From assembly GCF_003263515.1 (NCBI RefSeq), contig NZ_JYDE01000034.1, positions 29,259 through 93,258 of the forward strand: 64,000 bases of DNA. Reading direction: 5' to 3'. A program made the position numbers and the translations under genes. Under the pieces are notes generated by a model, which did no database searches, was not told where the DNA came from, and saw only the letters and a program-made list of their open reading frames with translations. Numbering within the stretch: the stretch's first letter is position 1; each line of letters starts with the position of its first letter. This DNA comes from Rahnella inusitata. GTDB taxonomy: Bacteria; Pseudomonadota; Gammaproteobacteria; Enterobacterales; Enterobacteriaceae. Below, piece after piece: positions 48,705-57,768 of this stretch.

Positions 48705-51700
48705 ATGGCTAAGTTTTTTATAGATCGTCCCATCTTTGCATGGGTGATCGCCATCATCATCATGTTGGCAGGGGCATTGGCGATACTTCAATTGCCTATC
48801 GCACAGTATCCAACGGTTGCGCCACCAGCTATCCAGCTGACCGCAACTTATCCGGGCGCCGATGCGCAGACGGTACAGGATACGGTAACCCAGGTTATTG
48901 AACAGAACATGAACGGTATCGACAACATGATGTACATGTCGTCGACCAGTGACTCTTCAGGTACTGTCCAGATCACCATCACATTTGCTTCCGGTACCGA
49001 TGCGGATATCGCACAGGTTCAGGTTCAGAACAAACTGCAGCTGGCGACACCGTTGCTGCCGCAGGAAGTTCAGCAACAAGGTATCTCCGTTGAGAAATCG
49101 AGCAGCAGCTTCCTGATGGTCGCGGGCTTTATCTCGAATAACGGAACCATGACGCAGGATGATATCGCCGACTACGTAGGGTCTAACATTAAAGACCCGG
49201 TCAGCCGTACTTCAGGTGTGGGTGACGTTCAGCTGTTTGGTGCTCAGTACGCGATGCGTATCTGGATGGATCCGAACAAACTGAACAACTTCCAGATGAC
49301 ACCGGTCGATGTCATCAATGCGATTAAAATTCAGAACAACCAGATTGCAGCAGGTCAGCTCGGTGGTACACCGCCGGTTCCTGGTCAGCAACTGAACTCC
49401 TCTATCGTGGCGCAGACCCGTCTGAAGTCCGCTGATGAGTTCGGTAAAATCATTCTGAAAGTCAATCAGGACGGCTCTCAGGTTCGCCTGAAAGACGTAG
49501 CTAAAATCGTACTGGGTGGTGAAAACTACGACGTTATCGCTCGCTTCAACGGACAACCGGCATCAGGTTTGGGTATCAAACTGGCTACCGGTGCGAACGC
49601 CCTTGATACGGCGGCATCAGTAAAAGCAACACTGGCTAAACTTCAACCGTTCTTCCCGGCGGGCTTAGAAGTTGTTTACCCGTATGACACCACACCGTTC
49701 GTTAAAATTTCGATTAAAGAAGTAGGTAAAACGCTGTTCGAGGCCATCGTCCTGGTATTCCTGGTCATGTTCTTGTTCCTGCAAAACTTCCGCGCGACAC
49801 TTATCCCAACGATTGCCGTTCCGGTAGTATTGCTCGGTACGTTTGCCGTACTTTCTGCATTTGGCTATTCGATAAACACCCTCACGATGTTCGGGATGGT
49901 GCTCGCGATAGGCTTGCTCGTCGATGACGCCATCGTCGTCGTCGAGAACGTTGAACGCGTGATGGTCGAAGAAGGGCTGCCACCGAAAGAAGCCACCAAG
50001 AAATCCATGGAGCAGATCCAGGGCGCACTGGTGGGTATTGCGATGGTGCTGTCAGCAGTATTCATCCCAATGGCCTTCTTTGGCGGTTCGACCGGTGTTA
50101 TCTACCGTCAGTTCTCCATCACCATCGTTTCTGCCATGGTGCTGTCAGTTCTGGTGGCGATGATCCTGACGCCAGCCCTCTGTGCGACCATGTTGAAACC
50201 GATCGCCAAGGGTGAGCATCACGAGAAGAAAGGCTTCTTCGGCTGGTTTAACAAGAAATTTGAGCAAAGTACGCACCACTATACCGACAGCGTAGGTAAT
50301 ATTCTGCGCAGCACCGGTCGTTATCTGGTGATTTACCTGCTGATTGTTGTTGGGATGGCATTCCTGTTTATCCGCCTGCCAACCTCCTTCCTGCCGGAAG
50401 AAGACCAGGGTGTATTCCTGACCATGGCGCAGTTGCCAGCAGGTGCAACTCAGGAACGTACGCAGAAAGTGCTCGATGAAGTCAGTAACTACTATCTGAC
50501 CAAAGAAAAAGCCAACGTGAACTCCGTGTTTACCGTTAACGGTTTCGGCTTTGCTGGTCGTGGTCAGAACACCGGTATCGCGTTCGTCAGTCTGAAAGAC
50601 TGGTCTGAACGTAGCGGCGCTGAAAACAAAGTTCCTGCAATTGCAGGCCGCGCGATGGGCGCTTTCAGCACCATTAAAGATGCAATGGTGTTCCCGTTCA
50701 ACTTACCGGCCATTGTTGAGTTAGGTACGGCGACGGGCTTCGACTTCCAGCTGATTGACCAGGCTAACCTTGGGCATGACAAACTGACGCAGGCACGTAA
50801 CCAGTTACTGGGCATGATTGCTCAGCACCCGGACTTGCTGACTCAGGTCCGTCCAAACGGTCTGGAAGATACGCCACAGTTTAAAATCGAAATTGATCAG
50901 GAAAAAGCAACGGCTCTTGGCGTTTCTATTTCCGATATCAACACCACGTTAGGTGCATCGATTGGTGGTAGCTACGTCAACGACTTCATCGACCGCGGTC
51001 GTGTGAAGAAAGTTTACGTGCAGGCTGAAAATAAGTACCGTATGTTGCCTTCAGACATCAACAATCTGTATGTCCGCGGCAGCGCGGGTCAGATGGTGCC
51101 GTTCTCCGCGTTCTCAAGCGCGAAATGGGAATACGGCTCACCTCGTCTGGAACGTTACAACGGTCTGCCTTCAATGGAAATTCTGGGTCAGCCGGCACCG
51201 GGCAAGAGTAGTGGTGATGCGATGGCGATGATGGAGTCTCTGGCTTCCAAACTCCCAAGCGGCATCGGCTATGACTGGACAGGTCTGTCTTATCAGGAAC
51301 GTTTGTCAGGCAACCAGGCTCCGGCTCTTTATGCTATCTCCCTGATCGTAGTATTCCTGTGTCTGGCAGCGTTGTATGAGAGCTGGTCGATACCGTTCTC
51401 CGTTATGCTGGTTGTGCCACTCGGGGTTGTCGGTGCGCTTCTGGCGGCAACGATGCGTGGTCTGAGTAACGACGTTTACTTCCAGGTGGGTCTGTTAACC
51501 ACCATCGGGCTGTCAGCGAAGAACGCCATATTAATTGTCGAATTCGCCAAAGACCTGATGGATAAAGAAGGTAAAGGGCTGATTGAATCGACGCTGGAAG
51601 CAGTCCGTATGCGTCTGCGTCCGATTCTGATGACCTCACTTGCCTTCATCCTCGGTGTTATGCCGCTGGTTATCAGCTCCGGTGCTGGTTCCGGTTCTCA

Positions 51701-51857
51701 GAACGCCGTAGGTACCGGCGTTATGGGCGGGATGATCACCGCAACGCTGTTGGCGATCTTCTTTGTTCCGGTCTTCTTCGTGGTGGTTCGTCGCCGCTTC
51801 GGTAAGAAGAACCAGGATATTGAACACACGCATAAAGTAGAGCATCCGACGTTATAA
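48705..51857 (+). CDS. acrB: RND multidrug efflux pump AcrB
   Basis: A 1050-residue, 12-helix trimeric drug/proton antiporter of the inner membrane. Proton-relay residues D407 and D408 ([17 protein letters not shown]) and K939 ([16 protein letters not shown]) are intact, and the N-terminus [20 protein letters not shown] is canonical. Exports detergents, bile salts, dyes and many antibiotics with AcrA and TolC. Acts with acrR control and ends at a strong terminator. Confidence 0.98.
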   Translation: MAKFFIDRPIFAWVIAIIIMLAGALAILQLPIAQYPTVAPPAIQLTATYPGADAQTVQDTVTQVIEQNMNGIDNMMYMSSTSDSSGTVQITITFASGTDADIAQVQVQNKLQLATPLLPQEVQQQGISVEKSSSSFLMVAGFISNNGTMTQDDIADYVGSNIKDPVSRTSGVGDVQLFGAQYAMRIWMDPNKLNNFQMTPVDVINAIKIQNNQIAAGQLGGTPPVPGQQLNSSIVAQTRLKSADEFGKIILKVNQDGSQVRLKDVAKIVLGGENYDVIARFNGQPASGLGIKLATGANALDTAASVKATLAKLQPFFPAGLEVVYPYDTTPFVKISIKEVGKTLFEAIVLVFLVMFLFLQNFRATLIPTIAVPVVLLGTFAVLSAFGYSINTLTMFGMVLAIGLLVDDAIVVVENVERVMVEEGLPPKEATKKSMEQIQGALVGIAMVLSAVFIPMAFFGGSTGVIYRQFSITIVSAMVLSVLVAMILTPALCATMLKPIAKGEHHEKKGFFGWFNKKFEQSTHHYTDSVGNILRSTGRYLVIYLLIVVGMAFLFIRLPTSFLPEEDQGVFLTMAQLPAGATQERTQKVLDEVSNYYLTKEKANVNSVFTVNGFGFAGRGQNTGIAFVSLKDWSERSGAENKVPAIAGRAMGAFSTIKDAMVFPFNLPAIVELGTATGFDFQLIDQANLGHDKLTQARNQLLGMIAQHPDLLTQVRPNGLEDTPQFKIEIDQEKATALGVSISDINTTLGASIGGSYVNDFIDRGRVKKVYVQAENKYRMLPSDINNLYVRGSAGQMVPFSAFSSAKWEYGSPRLERYNGLPSMEILGQPAPGKSSGDAMAMMESLASKLPSGIGYDWTGLSYQERLSGNQAPALYAISLIVVFLCLAALYESWSIPFSVMLVVPLGVVGALLAATMRGLSNDVYFQVGLLTTIGLSAKNAILIVEFAKDLMDKEGKGLIESTLEAVRMRLRPILMTSLAFILGVMPLVISSGAGSGSQNAVGTGVMGGMITATLLAIFFVPVFFVVVRRRFGKKNQDIEHTHKVEHPTL

Positions 51858-51877
51858 CCGGATCCCCTACCCTGACG

Positions 51878-51904
51878 AAAGGCCGCTTATGCGGCCTTTT
51901 TTTT
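51878..51904 (+). terminator. acrAB terminator
   Basis: AAAGGCCGC and GCGGCCTTT arms around TTAT, then a run of T. It starts 21 bases after the acrB stop. Confidence 0.93.
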
Positions 51905-51946
51905 CGTCTGAACCTTGAACATGAGGTAAGATGGGTGCATAATTAT

Positions 51947-51961
51947 TGTTATAGTATAACA
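51947..51961 (+). promoter_or_regulatory. Zur-like operator of rpmE2-rpmJ2
   Basis: TGTTATAGTATAACA is a perfect 7+1+7 palindrome of the enterobacterial Zur type (TGTTATANTATAACA), 18 bases before the rpmE2 ATG. Repression under zinc sufficiency is inferred and fits the products. Confidence 0.85.
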
Positions 51962-51978
51962 TAACATTTAGAGGCATT

Positions 51979-52233
51979 ATGAAACCTGCTATCCATCCCG
52001 CTTATCGCACCGTCGTATTTCACGACACCAGCGCTAACGAATACTTTAAAGTCGGTTCCACTATTTCCACTGACCGCACCATTGAACTGGAAGGCGTGAC
52101 CTTCCCTTACATCACCATTGAAGTGTCTTCCGCCTCACATCCCTATTACACCGGCAAGCAGAAAGAGTACTCAAAAGAAGGCAGCACCGCGCGCTTCAAC
52201 CAGCGTTTCGGCAGCTTCCTCGGTAAGAAATAA
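51979..52233 (+). CDS. rpmE2: Ribosomal protein L31 type B (zinc-independent)
   Basis: An 84-residue L31 paralogue (YkgM family) with no cysteine at all, unlike the zinc-binding type [25 protein letters not shown] and [10 protein letters not shown] are family hallmarks. Under zinc starvation it replaces L31A and frees zinc. Directly behind a Zur palindrome and 21 bases upstream of rpmJ2. Confidence 0.96.
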   Translation: MKPAIHPAYRTVVFHDTSANEYFKVGSTISTDRTIELEGVTFPYITIEVSSASHPYYTGKQKEYSKEGSTARFNQRFGSFLGKK

Positions 52234-52254
52234 ACAGCATCAGGGAGATGTAGT

Positions 52255-52395
52255 ATGCAGGTTCTGAGTTCATTACGTTCGGCGAAAAAACGCCACCCGG
52301 ATTGCCGCGTTGTCCGCCGTAAAGGCAGAATTTATGTGATTTGCAAAAGTAATCCGCGCTTTAAAGCCGTTCAGGGTAAGAAGAAAAAACGGTAA
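52255..52395 (+). CDS. rpmJ2: Ribosomal protein L36 type B (zinc-independent)
   Basis: A 46-residue basic protein of the YkgO family. The start [17 protein letters not shown] and end [10 protein letters not shown] match recalled E. coli YkgO almost exactly. It has two Cys instead of the zinc-ligand set of L36A. GGGAG precedes the ATG by eight bases. Cotranscribed with rpmE2. Confidence 0.96.
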   Translation: MQVLSSLRSAKKRHPDCRVVRRKGRIYVICKSNPRFKAVQGKKKKR

Positions 52396-52433
52396 GCAAT
52401 TTTTCTTCATCGCCTCACTGTGGCACAAAAAAC

Positions 52434-52467
52434 AAAAGCCCCGTCGCTTGCCCGACGGGGCTTTTTC
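52434..52467. terminator. Bidirectional terminator between rpmJ2 and the zinc ABC operon
   Basis: AAAAGCCCCGTCG and CGACGGGGCTTTTT arms with a short TTGC loop give A and T tracts on both sides, serving both convergent units. Confidence 0.92.
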
Positions 52468-52522
52468 TTATGCTAAGACATGATGTAAACCTCCCCACAG
52501 CAGCGCCGTGAGGAGGGGGATC

Positions 52523-53404
52523 TTATTTCATGCTGGCGACAATCGTCTCAACGTTATGCTTAAACGCTTTGATGTACGTCGTTGCCGGGCCCTGCGGGCC
52601 AGATAACGCTTCCGGATACAACTCTCCACCAGGCTGCGCACCGCTGGCGGCGGCAATCTGTTTCACCAGACGGGGATCGGTCTGATTTTCAATGAAGTAC
52701 GTTTTTACCTGCTGTTCTTTAATCTGCTTAATCAGTGATGCCACACCGCTCGCGCTGGCTTCCGCTTCGGTAGAGAAGCCGACCGGCGCCATAAAGCTCA
52801 CATGATATTCCTGGCCGAAATAGCCAAACGCATCATGACTGGTCAACACTTTACGTTTCGACTGAGGAATGCCAGTGAACTCGGTTTTCGCCCACGCATC
52901 CAATTTTTGCAGCTGCTCAATGTAAGCCTTGCCGCGCTGACGGAAATAATCAGCATCTTCCGGATCCGCTTTGATCAGCGCATTCATCACATTGGTGGCG
53001 TAAATCACACCGTTAGCCATGCTGTTCCACGCATGCGGATCGGTAATTTGCTTGCCGTCTTCTTCCATTTTACGTGAGTTAACGCCTTCCGATGCGGTGA
53101 CCAGATGACCTTTATAACCGGACGCAGTGACCAGACGATCGATCCACCCTTCCAGCCCTAAACCGCTGACGAATACGACATCAGAGGCGTTAATCGCTTT
53201 GCTATCCTTTGGTGAAGGTTCAAAACTGTGCGGGTCGCCGTCCGGGCCCACCAACGTCGTCACCTTGACGTGCTCGCCCCCCACTTCATGAACGATATCA
53301 CCGAGAATAGAAAAACTGGCTACCGCATCTACGGTTTTCGCCATTGCCAACGGGCTCGACAGCAGGGCAGCTACTGCGAGTGATACAGGTAATACTTTCA
53401 TCAT
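52523..53404 (-). CDS. Zinc (cluster A-I) ABC transporter substrate-binding protein
   Basis: A 293-residue periplasmic metal-binding protein of the ZnuA/PsaA family. Signal peptide ends near PLAMAKT. Candidate ligands are H59 (GDPHSFEP), H124 (DPHAWNS), H190 (TSHDAFGYF) and E265 (GGELYPEALSG). A His at the third place, where Mn binders have Glu, favours zinc. It lacks the His-rich loop of ZnuA, so it is a paralogue and not classical ZnuA. AAGGGGAC precedes the ATG. Last gene of the operon, 41 bases after the permease. Metal preference is inferred. Confidence 0.88.
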   Translation of the reverse strand: MMKVLPVSLAVAALLSSPLAMAKTVDAVASFSILGDIVHEVGGEHVKVTTLVGPDGDPHSFEPSPKDSKAINASDVVFVSGLGLEGWIDRLVTASGYKGHLVTASEGVNSRKMEEDGKQITDPHAWNSMANGVIYATNVMNALIKADPEDADYFRQRGKAYIEQLQKLDAWAKTEFTGIPQSKRKVLTSHDAFGYFGQEYHVSFMAPVGFSTEAEASASGVASLIKQIKEQQVKTYFIENQTDPRLVKQIAAASGAQPGGELYPEALSGPQGPATTYIKAFKHNVETIVASMK

Positions 53405-53445
53405 GTCCCCTTAATTTTTGGTGCTACTTTTCATTGTGTTACTGC

Positions 53446-54303
53446 TTAACAACGCGAGGCCGTTAACATCCCGCCACGCTTTCCAAATAAAACTGAAATA
53501 AAGAAAATAACCGTCGCGCTGAGCACAATCGCCGGGCCTGCCGGCAATGATGCGTAATATGACCAAATCAGCCCGATGACGCTGGAAATCACCCCGATAA
53601 TCATCGCGCTTAATAGTGTGTGCGGTAAATCACGCGCCCAGAAACGCGCGCTGGCCGCGGGCAACATCATCAGTCCGACAGACATCAGCGTGCCAAGGAT
53701 CTGGAAACCGGCCACCAGATTAATCACCACCAGCGCCAGGAAAATACCGTGGATCGCCGCCAGCCATTTACCTGCACTTACGCGCAGAAAAAGCGAGTCA
53801 AAAGACTCAATCACCAGCGCGCGATAGATGCAGGCCAGCACCAGCAACGACACACTGCTGATGATCCCGACCATGATCATCGCAGAAGAATCGATAGCGA
53901 GAATGGAACCAAATAAAACATGCAGAAGATCGACGCTTGAACCTCGCAGCGAAACCAGCGTCACGCCCAGCGCGAGAGAGCCGAGGTAGAAACCGGCGAA
54001 GCTGGCGTCTTCTTTCAATTGCGTTTTGCGACTCACCAGCCCTGACAGCATCGCCACCGCCAGCCCGGCGATAAACCCGCCAATCCCCATCGCCACCAGT
54101 GACATACCTGAAATCAGATAGCCTATTGCCGCCCCCGGTAAAACGGCGTGGGATAGCGCATCACCTACCAGACTCATCCGCCTTAACAGGAGAAAGACGC
54201 CTAAAGGTGTCGCGCTTATCGATAATGCAATGCAGGCGATCAGCGCGCGGCGCATAAAACCAAATTCAATAAAGGGGTCGGCCAGCAAATGGAAAAGCAT
54301 CAT
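53446..54303 (-). CDS. Metal ABC transporter permease (ZnuB family)
   Basis: A 285-residue ABC-3 family permease with about eight membrane helices. It carries GVFLLLRRMSLVGDALSHAVLPGAAIGYL, the region that contacts the ATPase, and the late segment FQILGTLMSVGLMMLPAASARFWARD. The ATG at 54303 overlaps the ATPase stop (ATGA) and has GGAG upstream; longer in-frame extensions lie inside the ATPase gene. Confidence 0.92.
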   Translation of the reverse strand: MMLFHLLADPFIEFGFMRRALIACIALSISATPLGVFLLLRRMSLVGDALSHAVLPGAAIGYLISGMSLVAMGIGGFIAGLAVAMLSGLVSRKTQLKEDASFAGFYLGSLALGVTLVSLRGSSVDLLHVLFGSILAIDSSAMIMVGIISSVSLLVLACIYRALVIESFDSLFLRVSAGKWLAAIHGIFLALVVINLVAGFQILGTLMSVGLMMLPAASARFWARDLPHTLLSAMIIGVISSVIGLIWSYYASLPAGPAIVLSATVIFFISVLFGKRGGMLTASRC

Positions 54304-55028
54304 GAGTTGGCCACTCCCGCCACCAGAGAAAAGGGTACAGACGAAACGCAGGCATGCGCGGGATGTGGAAAGTGGCTCAGAACATCGTGCGCACTTCCCC
54401 ACAGATTTTGTTGACCACTGAGATAAAGCACATCGGGGAAATGCCGGGAGACCATCGAAATATCGTGCAACACCGCAATGACGGTCTTGCCTTCCCGATG
54501 CCACTGCGCGATGACCTTAAGGAGTAATTCGGTCGTCTGACTGTCGATGCCGGTAAACGGCTCATCGAGCATGATGAGCGGAGCCTGCTGCACCAGCAAA
54601 CGTGCGAATAACGTGCGCTGTAGCTGCCCGCCGGAAAGCGACCCCACGGGAAAACTCGCCATCTCCGTCATCCCCACGGTCTCCAGCGCCTGCTCCACAT
54701 TCATCGCTGACTGGCGGTTAATCCCGCCAAACAAGCCACTTTGCGGCCAGCATCCCATCGCCACGATGTCGAACACGCTGATGGGGAAACTACGATCCAG
54801 CTCAGCCTGCTGGGGTAGATATGCCAGACGCGGACGCTTGCCCTGATTGAATGTGATATCACCGGCGACAGCAGATTGCAGACCCGCCAGTGTTTTCAGA
54901 AACGTCGATTTCCCGGCGCCGTTAGCCCCAATAACCGCCGTTAAAGAACCTGACAAAAAGCGGCCATACAGCGGCATAGCCACAGCGCGACGGTCATAGC
55001 CGACTTCAAGATTGTTGACAAAAATCAT
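54300..55028 (-). CDS. Metal ABC transporter ATPase (ZnuC family)
   Basis: A 242-residue ATPase. Walker A GANGAGKST, Q-loop YLPQQAE, signature LSGGQLQR, Walker B LIMLDEPFTGID and switch His in LHDIS. The ATG at 55028 begins MIFVNNLEVGYDRRAV and overlaps by ATGA the stop of a 35-codon ORF upstream. A TTG at 55061 would lengthen it without homology. Its own ribosome binding site is poor, so it probably depends on translation of the small ORF. Confidence 0.92.
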   Translation of the reverse strand: MIFVNNLEVGYDRRAVAMPLYGRFLSGSLTAVIGANGAGKSTFLKTLAGLQSAVAGDITFNQGKRPRLAYLPQQAELDRSFPISVFDIVAMGCWPQSGLFGGINRQSAMNVEQALETVGMTEMASFPVGSLSGGQLQRTLFARLLVQQAPLIMLDEPFTGIDSQTTELLLKVIAQWHREGKTVIAVLHDISMVSRHFPDVLYLSGQQNLWGSAHDVLSHFPHPAHACVSSVPFSLVAGVANS

Positions 55029-55132
55029 GGTAGTGAAATCGCCCAGTAAATCGCCGCCCAAAGAACAACGAGTACGGCCAGTACCACGATGCAGCGTACT
55101 GGCGAAGAAATCGTAAAGAGTGTTTTGGTCAT
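55025..55132 (-). CDS. Predicted 35-residue single-helix membrane protein, first gene of the zinc ABC operon
   Basis: ATG at 55132 is preceded by GGAGGGGCT, the strongest ribosome binding site in the operon. The product starts MTKTLFTISSPVRC and continues as one hydrophobic helix (about residues 14-32) ending WAISLP. The stop overlaps the ATPase start (ATGA). A Zur-like dyad lies 14 bases upstream, so this is the first cistron of the transcript. I do not recognise it. It could be a small transporter subunit in the manner of KdpF or CydX, or only a device that couples translation to the ATPase. Too short for most gene finders. Confidence 0.65.
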   Translation of the reverse strand: MTKTLFTISSPVRCIVVLAVLVVLWAAIYWAISLP

Positions 55133-55145
55133 AGCCCCTCCAAAT

Positions 55146-55160
55146 CGTTACAATATAACA
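55146..55160 (-). promoter_or_regulatory. Zur-like operator of the zinc ABC operon
   Basis: On the minus strand TGTTATATTGTAACG has the dyad form of the site at 51947, with two mismatches in the second arm. It overlaps a -10-like TATATT and lies 14 bases before the small ORF. The other direction, 55161-55385, holds no supported gene. Confidence 0.65.
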
Positions 55161-55385
55161 TCACATGAGGTCTTTTTTATCAATACATGAACTGTTTCAG
55201 TTTCTTAACGACGTCGGACAGCACCCAAACTGTCAGAAAAGGGTAAAAATTGATGTACGTATCATAAATGCCAGCCAATTCAACGAACTAAACGCAGAGA
55301 TGATGAGAATTTTTTTTCGTGCTAAAAACACAGAATCCAGAAAGTATGTAATAATGTAAGAACAGAACTTAAGAGGAAATTACCC

Positions 55386-55739
55386 GTGCTGAAAATGATC
55401 TCCAGCGATATTTATGGGAAAAATCCCGCTGTTAAAGAGCTGCAAGAGATAATCCAATGTTCTTTATCTGAAATTGAAGAGCCTTTAATTGGCGATTTAT
55501 CTTATTTTTCTGAAAATGCCCGTTATGAGCCGAATTCTTTGCAAATCGTGTCTATAACTCAAACGGACAAAAACCAATATTCAATGAGTTATCGTTACAA
55601 GTGGACGATTTTCAATGGCTGTCTGGACATTAATGCAGACGAGTTTACGACGCAAAATGTCACATTCATGGTCAAGCCAGAAGGGCTTGAGTTTGATATT
55701 ATTGACACCTCCAGAGGAAGTACTGCAGACGAATTGTAA
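55386..55739 (+). CDS. Hypothetical protein, 117 residues
   Basis: I do not recognise this protein. It starts with GTG (MLKMISSDIYGKN), with GAGG nine bases upstream; ATG at 55395 is a possible alternative. No signal peptide or membrane helix; the product is acidic, with alternating hydrophobic stretches (SLQIVSITQ, QYSMSYRYKWTIF) that suggest a beta-rich small domain. The DNA is much more AT-rich than its neighbours, like tomB-hha, which suggests an H-NS-bound or acquired stretch. Flanked by AT-rich spacers of about 225 and 240 bases in which I see nothing firm. Confidence 0.6.
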   Translation: MLKMISSDIYGKNPAVKELQEIIQCSLSEIEEPLIGDLSYFSENARYEPNSLQIVSITQTDKNQYSMSYRYKWTIFNGCLDINADEFTTQNVTFMVKPEGLEFDIIDTSRGSTADEL

Positions 55740-55980
55740 GTTTGAGTAATACGTTTGCACAGCTTTCTAAAAATGAATTATATTTAAACTGTTAACTGTA
55801 GAATAATCCCTGGTAGAACCTCCTTCAGATACCGGTTTATTGTGATTGTTACTGATATTTAACTGAGTTTGTGATGTTTCCAGCATTTGTAGTGAGAGCT
55901 GTTTCCTGTAAGCCATTAAGTTTTGTTGTTTACTCACAGAGTGTTATCAACACCGAATAAACCATTACGGAGGGGATGAT

Positions 55981-56349
55981 ATGGATGAGTACTCGCCTAA
56001 GCGGCACGATATCGCTCAGTTACGATTCCTGAATGAAATGTTGTATGATGAGGGGATTGCAACGCTGGGTGACAGTCATCATGGTTGGGTTAACGACCCT
56101 ACATCAGCTGTTAACCTGCAACTCAACGAACTGATTGAACACATTGCATCCTTTGTGATGAGTTTTAAAATTAAGTACCCCGACGATAACCATTTAAGTG
56201 ATCTGGTTGAAGAGTATCTGGATGATACCTACACCCTGTTCAGTAATTATGGAATAAATGATTCTGATTTACGCCAATGGCAGAAGACCAAAAAGCGATT
56301 ATTCAGAATGTTCTCAGGGGACTACATCTGTACCCTAATGAAGACTTGA
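55981..56349 (+). CDS. tomB: Hha antitoxin / biofilm modulator TomB (YbaJ)
   Basis: A 122-residue acidic protein starting MDEYSPKRHDIAQLRFLNE, with HGWVNDPTSAVNLQLNELIEHIA nearly identical to E. coli TomB. It attenuates Hha toxicity by oxygen-dependent oxidation of a conserved Hha Cys. GGAGGGG lies upstream. hha follows after 45 bases, as in E. coli. Confidence 0.95.
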   Translation: MDEYSPKRHDIAQLRFLNEMLYDEGIATLGDSHHGWVNDPTSAVNLQLNELIEHIASFVMSFKIKYPDDNHLSDLVEEYLDDTYTLFSNYGINDSDLRQWQKTKKRLFRMFSGDYICTLMKT

Positions 56350-56394
56350 GTAATAATTTATATGCTGTCATCAGAAAAAAATGAAAAGGCCACG

Positions 56395-56598
56395 ATGAAC
56401 AAAATCGACTATTTGATGCGTTTAAGAAAATGCACCACTATTGATACCCTTGAACGTGTTATTGAAAAAAATAAGTATGAACTTTCAGACGACGAACTCG
56501 AATTGTTTTACTCGGCAGCTGACCACCGTCTGGCAGAACTGACGATGAATAAGCTGTACGATAAAATCCCCGTTGCCGTGTGGAAATTTGTACGTTGA
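56395..56598 (+). CDS. hha: Hha/YmoA-family nucleoid modulator
   Basis: A 67-residue partner of H-NS that modulates thermo- and osmo-regulated, often horizontally acquired, genes. The central [20 protein letters not shown] is identical to YmoA as I recall it. The short N-terminus [13 protein letters not shown] and total length are those of Yersinia YmoA rather than the 72-residue E. coli Hha. The ATG at 56395 follows AAAGG; the frame extends 11 codons upstream without homology. Cotranscribed with tomB. Confidence 0.95.
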   Translation: MNKIDYLMRLRKCTTIDTLERVIEKNKYELSDDELELFYSAADHRLAELTMNKLYDKIPVAVWKFVR

Positions 56599-56604
56599 CT
56601 GTTT

Positions 56605-56648
56605 ACATTGAGCCGAATCATCGCTCGGCTCAATGTTTATTATTTCAA
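56605..56648 (+). terminator. tomB-hha terminator
   Basis: Perfect 12-base arms ACATTGAGCCGA and TCGGCTCAATGT around an eight-base loop, followed by TTATTATTT. It begins six bases after the hha stop. Confidence 0.88.
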
Positions 56649-56680
56649 CAAAACAACGTTAGCTTTGTTTAACAATTGCC

Positions 56681-57628
56681 TTAACGCATCCCGTCTTTCT
56701 TTTCTTTAACTCGTTGATGAAACGCCTTTAAGAGAAATTGAAAACATTGTTCCGTTTTTTCAGAACGTAATGGAACCGGTTTACACATCATTGCAACCGT
56801 ACGGCTTAATGTCGGCTGCTGCAGATGAATTATTGTTAATTCATTATCGTTAAGTGTTGCAGTATATAATTCCGGCAGAATTGCCAGGGCTAAACGTGAC
56901 CGCACCAGCCCATACAACGTCTCCTGAAAATCCACCCGATAATTTACATGCAAATTCAGACGATGAGTCTCATTCATCGACGTCACCAGCCTGCTGACAT
57001 TTCCTTTTGAAAACAATGCAATATCCCTTTTCGCCAACTGCCGCCACGGGATATTACGCCCTTCAGCCAGCGCATCATCACGTCTGATCACTACCACGAG
57101 CGGGTCTTCAAGCAGCGGGTACACGGCTATTGATTCCGGTACCGTGCTGTCAGTTGCTCCGATACCAAAATCAACCGATCCGTTCTCCAGTTCCAGTAAT
57201 AACGCATCATTGGTGAGGTCGTGAAATTCCACACGCATATCAGGGAAATATTCCGACAGTAATTGCGGAACGGCTGGAAATAATAACGTGCTGACCGAAG
57301 GCACTAATCCGATACGTAATGTTCCATCTCCGCCCTGTTGCATTATTTGCTTCATATCATCGAACACACTGTGAGCTGTATTTAATAAGCGTTCTGCATA
57401 CGGCAGCACCGCCTCGCCCTGTTCAGTGAGTCTCACATTTTGCGCCGTACGGTGTAACAACTTCCCGCCTAAGACTGACTCAATTTGTCGCAATGCGCTG
57501 CTTAATGCCGGCTGGCTGATTGCCAGTCTGTTTGCCGTTTCAGTAAAACTACGCAGCTGAGCCAGTGTGACAAAATATTGAATTTGCTTAAGAGACAGTG
57601 CAGGTAAGCGACGCCAGGGTTCAGACAT
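56681..57628 (-). CDS. LysR-family transcriptional regulator, probably of the adenine genes
   Basis: A 315-residue LTTR. The N-terminal winged helix-turn-helix is LKQIQYFVTLAQLRSFTETANRLAISQPALSSALRQIE. A linker helix and a C-terminal effector-binding domain (from about residue 95, GTLRIGLVPSVSTLLFPAVPQLL) follow. Divergent from an adenine deaminase gene across 140 bases, the usual LTTR layout, so it likely controls that gene and the permease beyond it. The effector is unknown; adenine or a purine is a guess. Confidence 0.88.
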   Translation of the reverse strand: MSEPWRRLPALSLKQIQYFVTLAQLRSFTETANRLAISQPALSSALRQIESVLGGKLLHRTAQNVRLTEQGEAVLPYAERLLNTAHSVFDDMKQIMQQGGDGTLRIGLVPSVSTLLFPAVPQLLSEYFPDMRVEFHDLTNDALLLELENGSVDFGIGATDSTVPESIAVYPLLEDPLVVVIRRDDALAEGRNIPWRQLAKRDIALFSKGNVSRLVTSMNETHRLNLHVNYRVDFQETLYGLVRSRLALAILPELYTATLNDNELTIIHLQQPTLSRTVAMMCKPVPLRSEKTEQCFQFLLKAFHQRVKEKKDGMR

Positions 57629-57651
57629 GATGTGCAGTTATTCCGATAAAA

Positions 57652-57667
57652 TAGAAAACGTTTGCTC
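57652..57667 (+). promoter_or_regulatory. Possible PurR operator between lysR and ade
   Basis: TAGAAAACGTTTGCTC fits all fixed inner positions of the PurR consensus (reverse form ANGNAANCGNTTGCNT) and fails only at the two outermost. It lies about 100 bases before the adenine deaminase gene and 24 before the LysR start. PurR control of purine salvage genes is well established; binding here is inferred. Confidence 0.55.
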
Positions 57668-57768
57668 AGCATAACCGCATCTTATAATCAGATAAAATAA
57701 ATCATCTGTGCAAAGCCGCCGCCTCTCCCTACATTAAGCCTCATCATTCTGCAAATCCGGAAACAGCT

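Noticed and set aside
55165..55359. 64-codon plus-strand ORF beginning right after the Zur-like dyad
   Set aside because: No ribosome binding site, overlaps the control region of the zinc operon, and the product resembles nothing I know. Kept as spacer.
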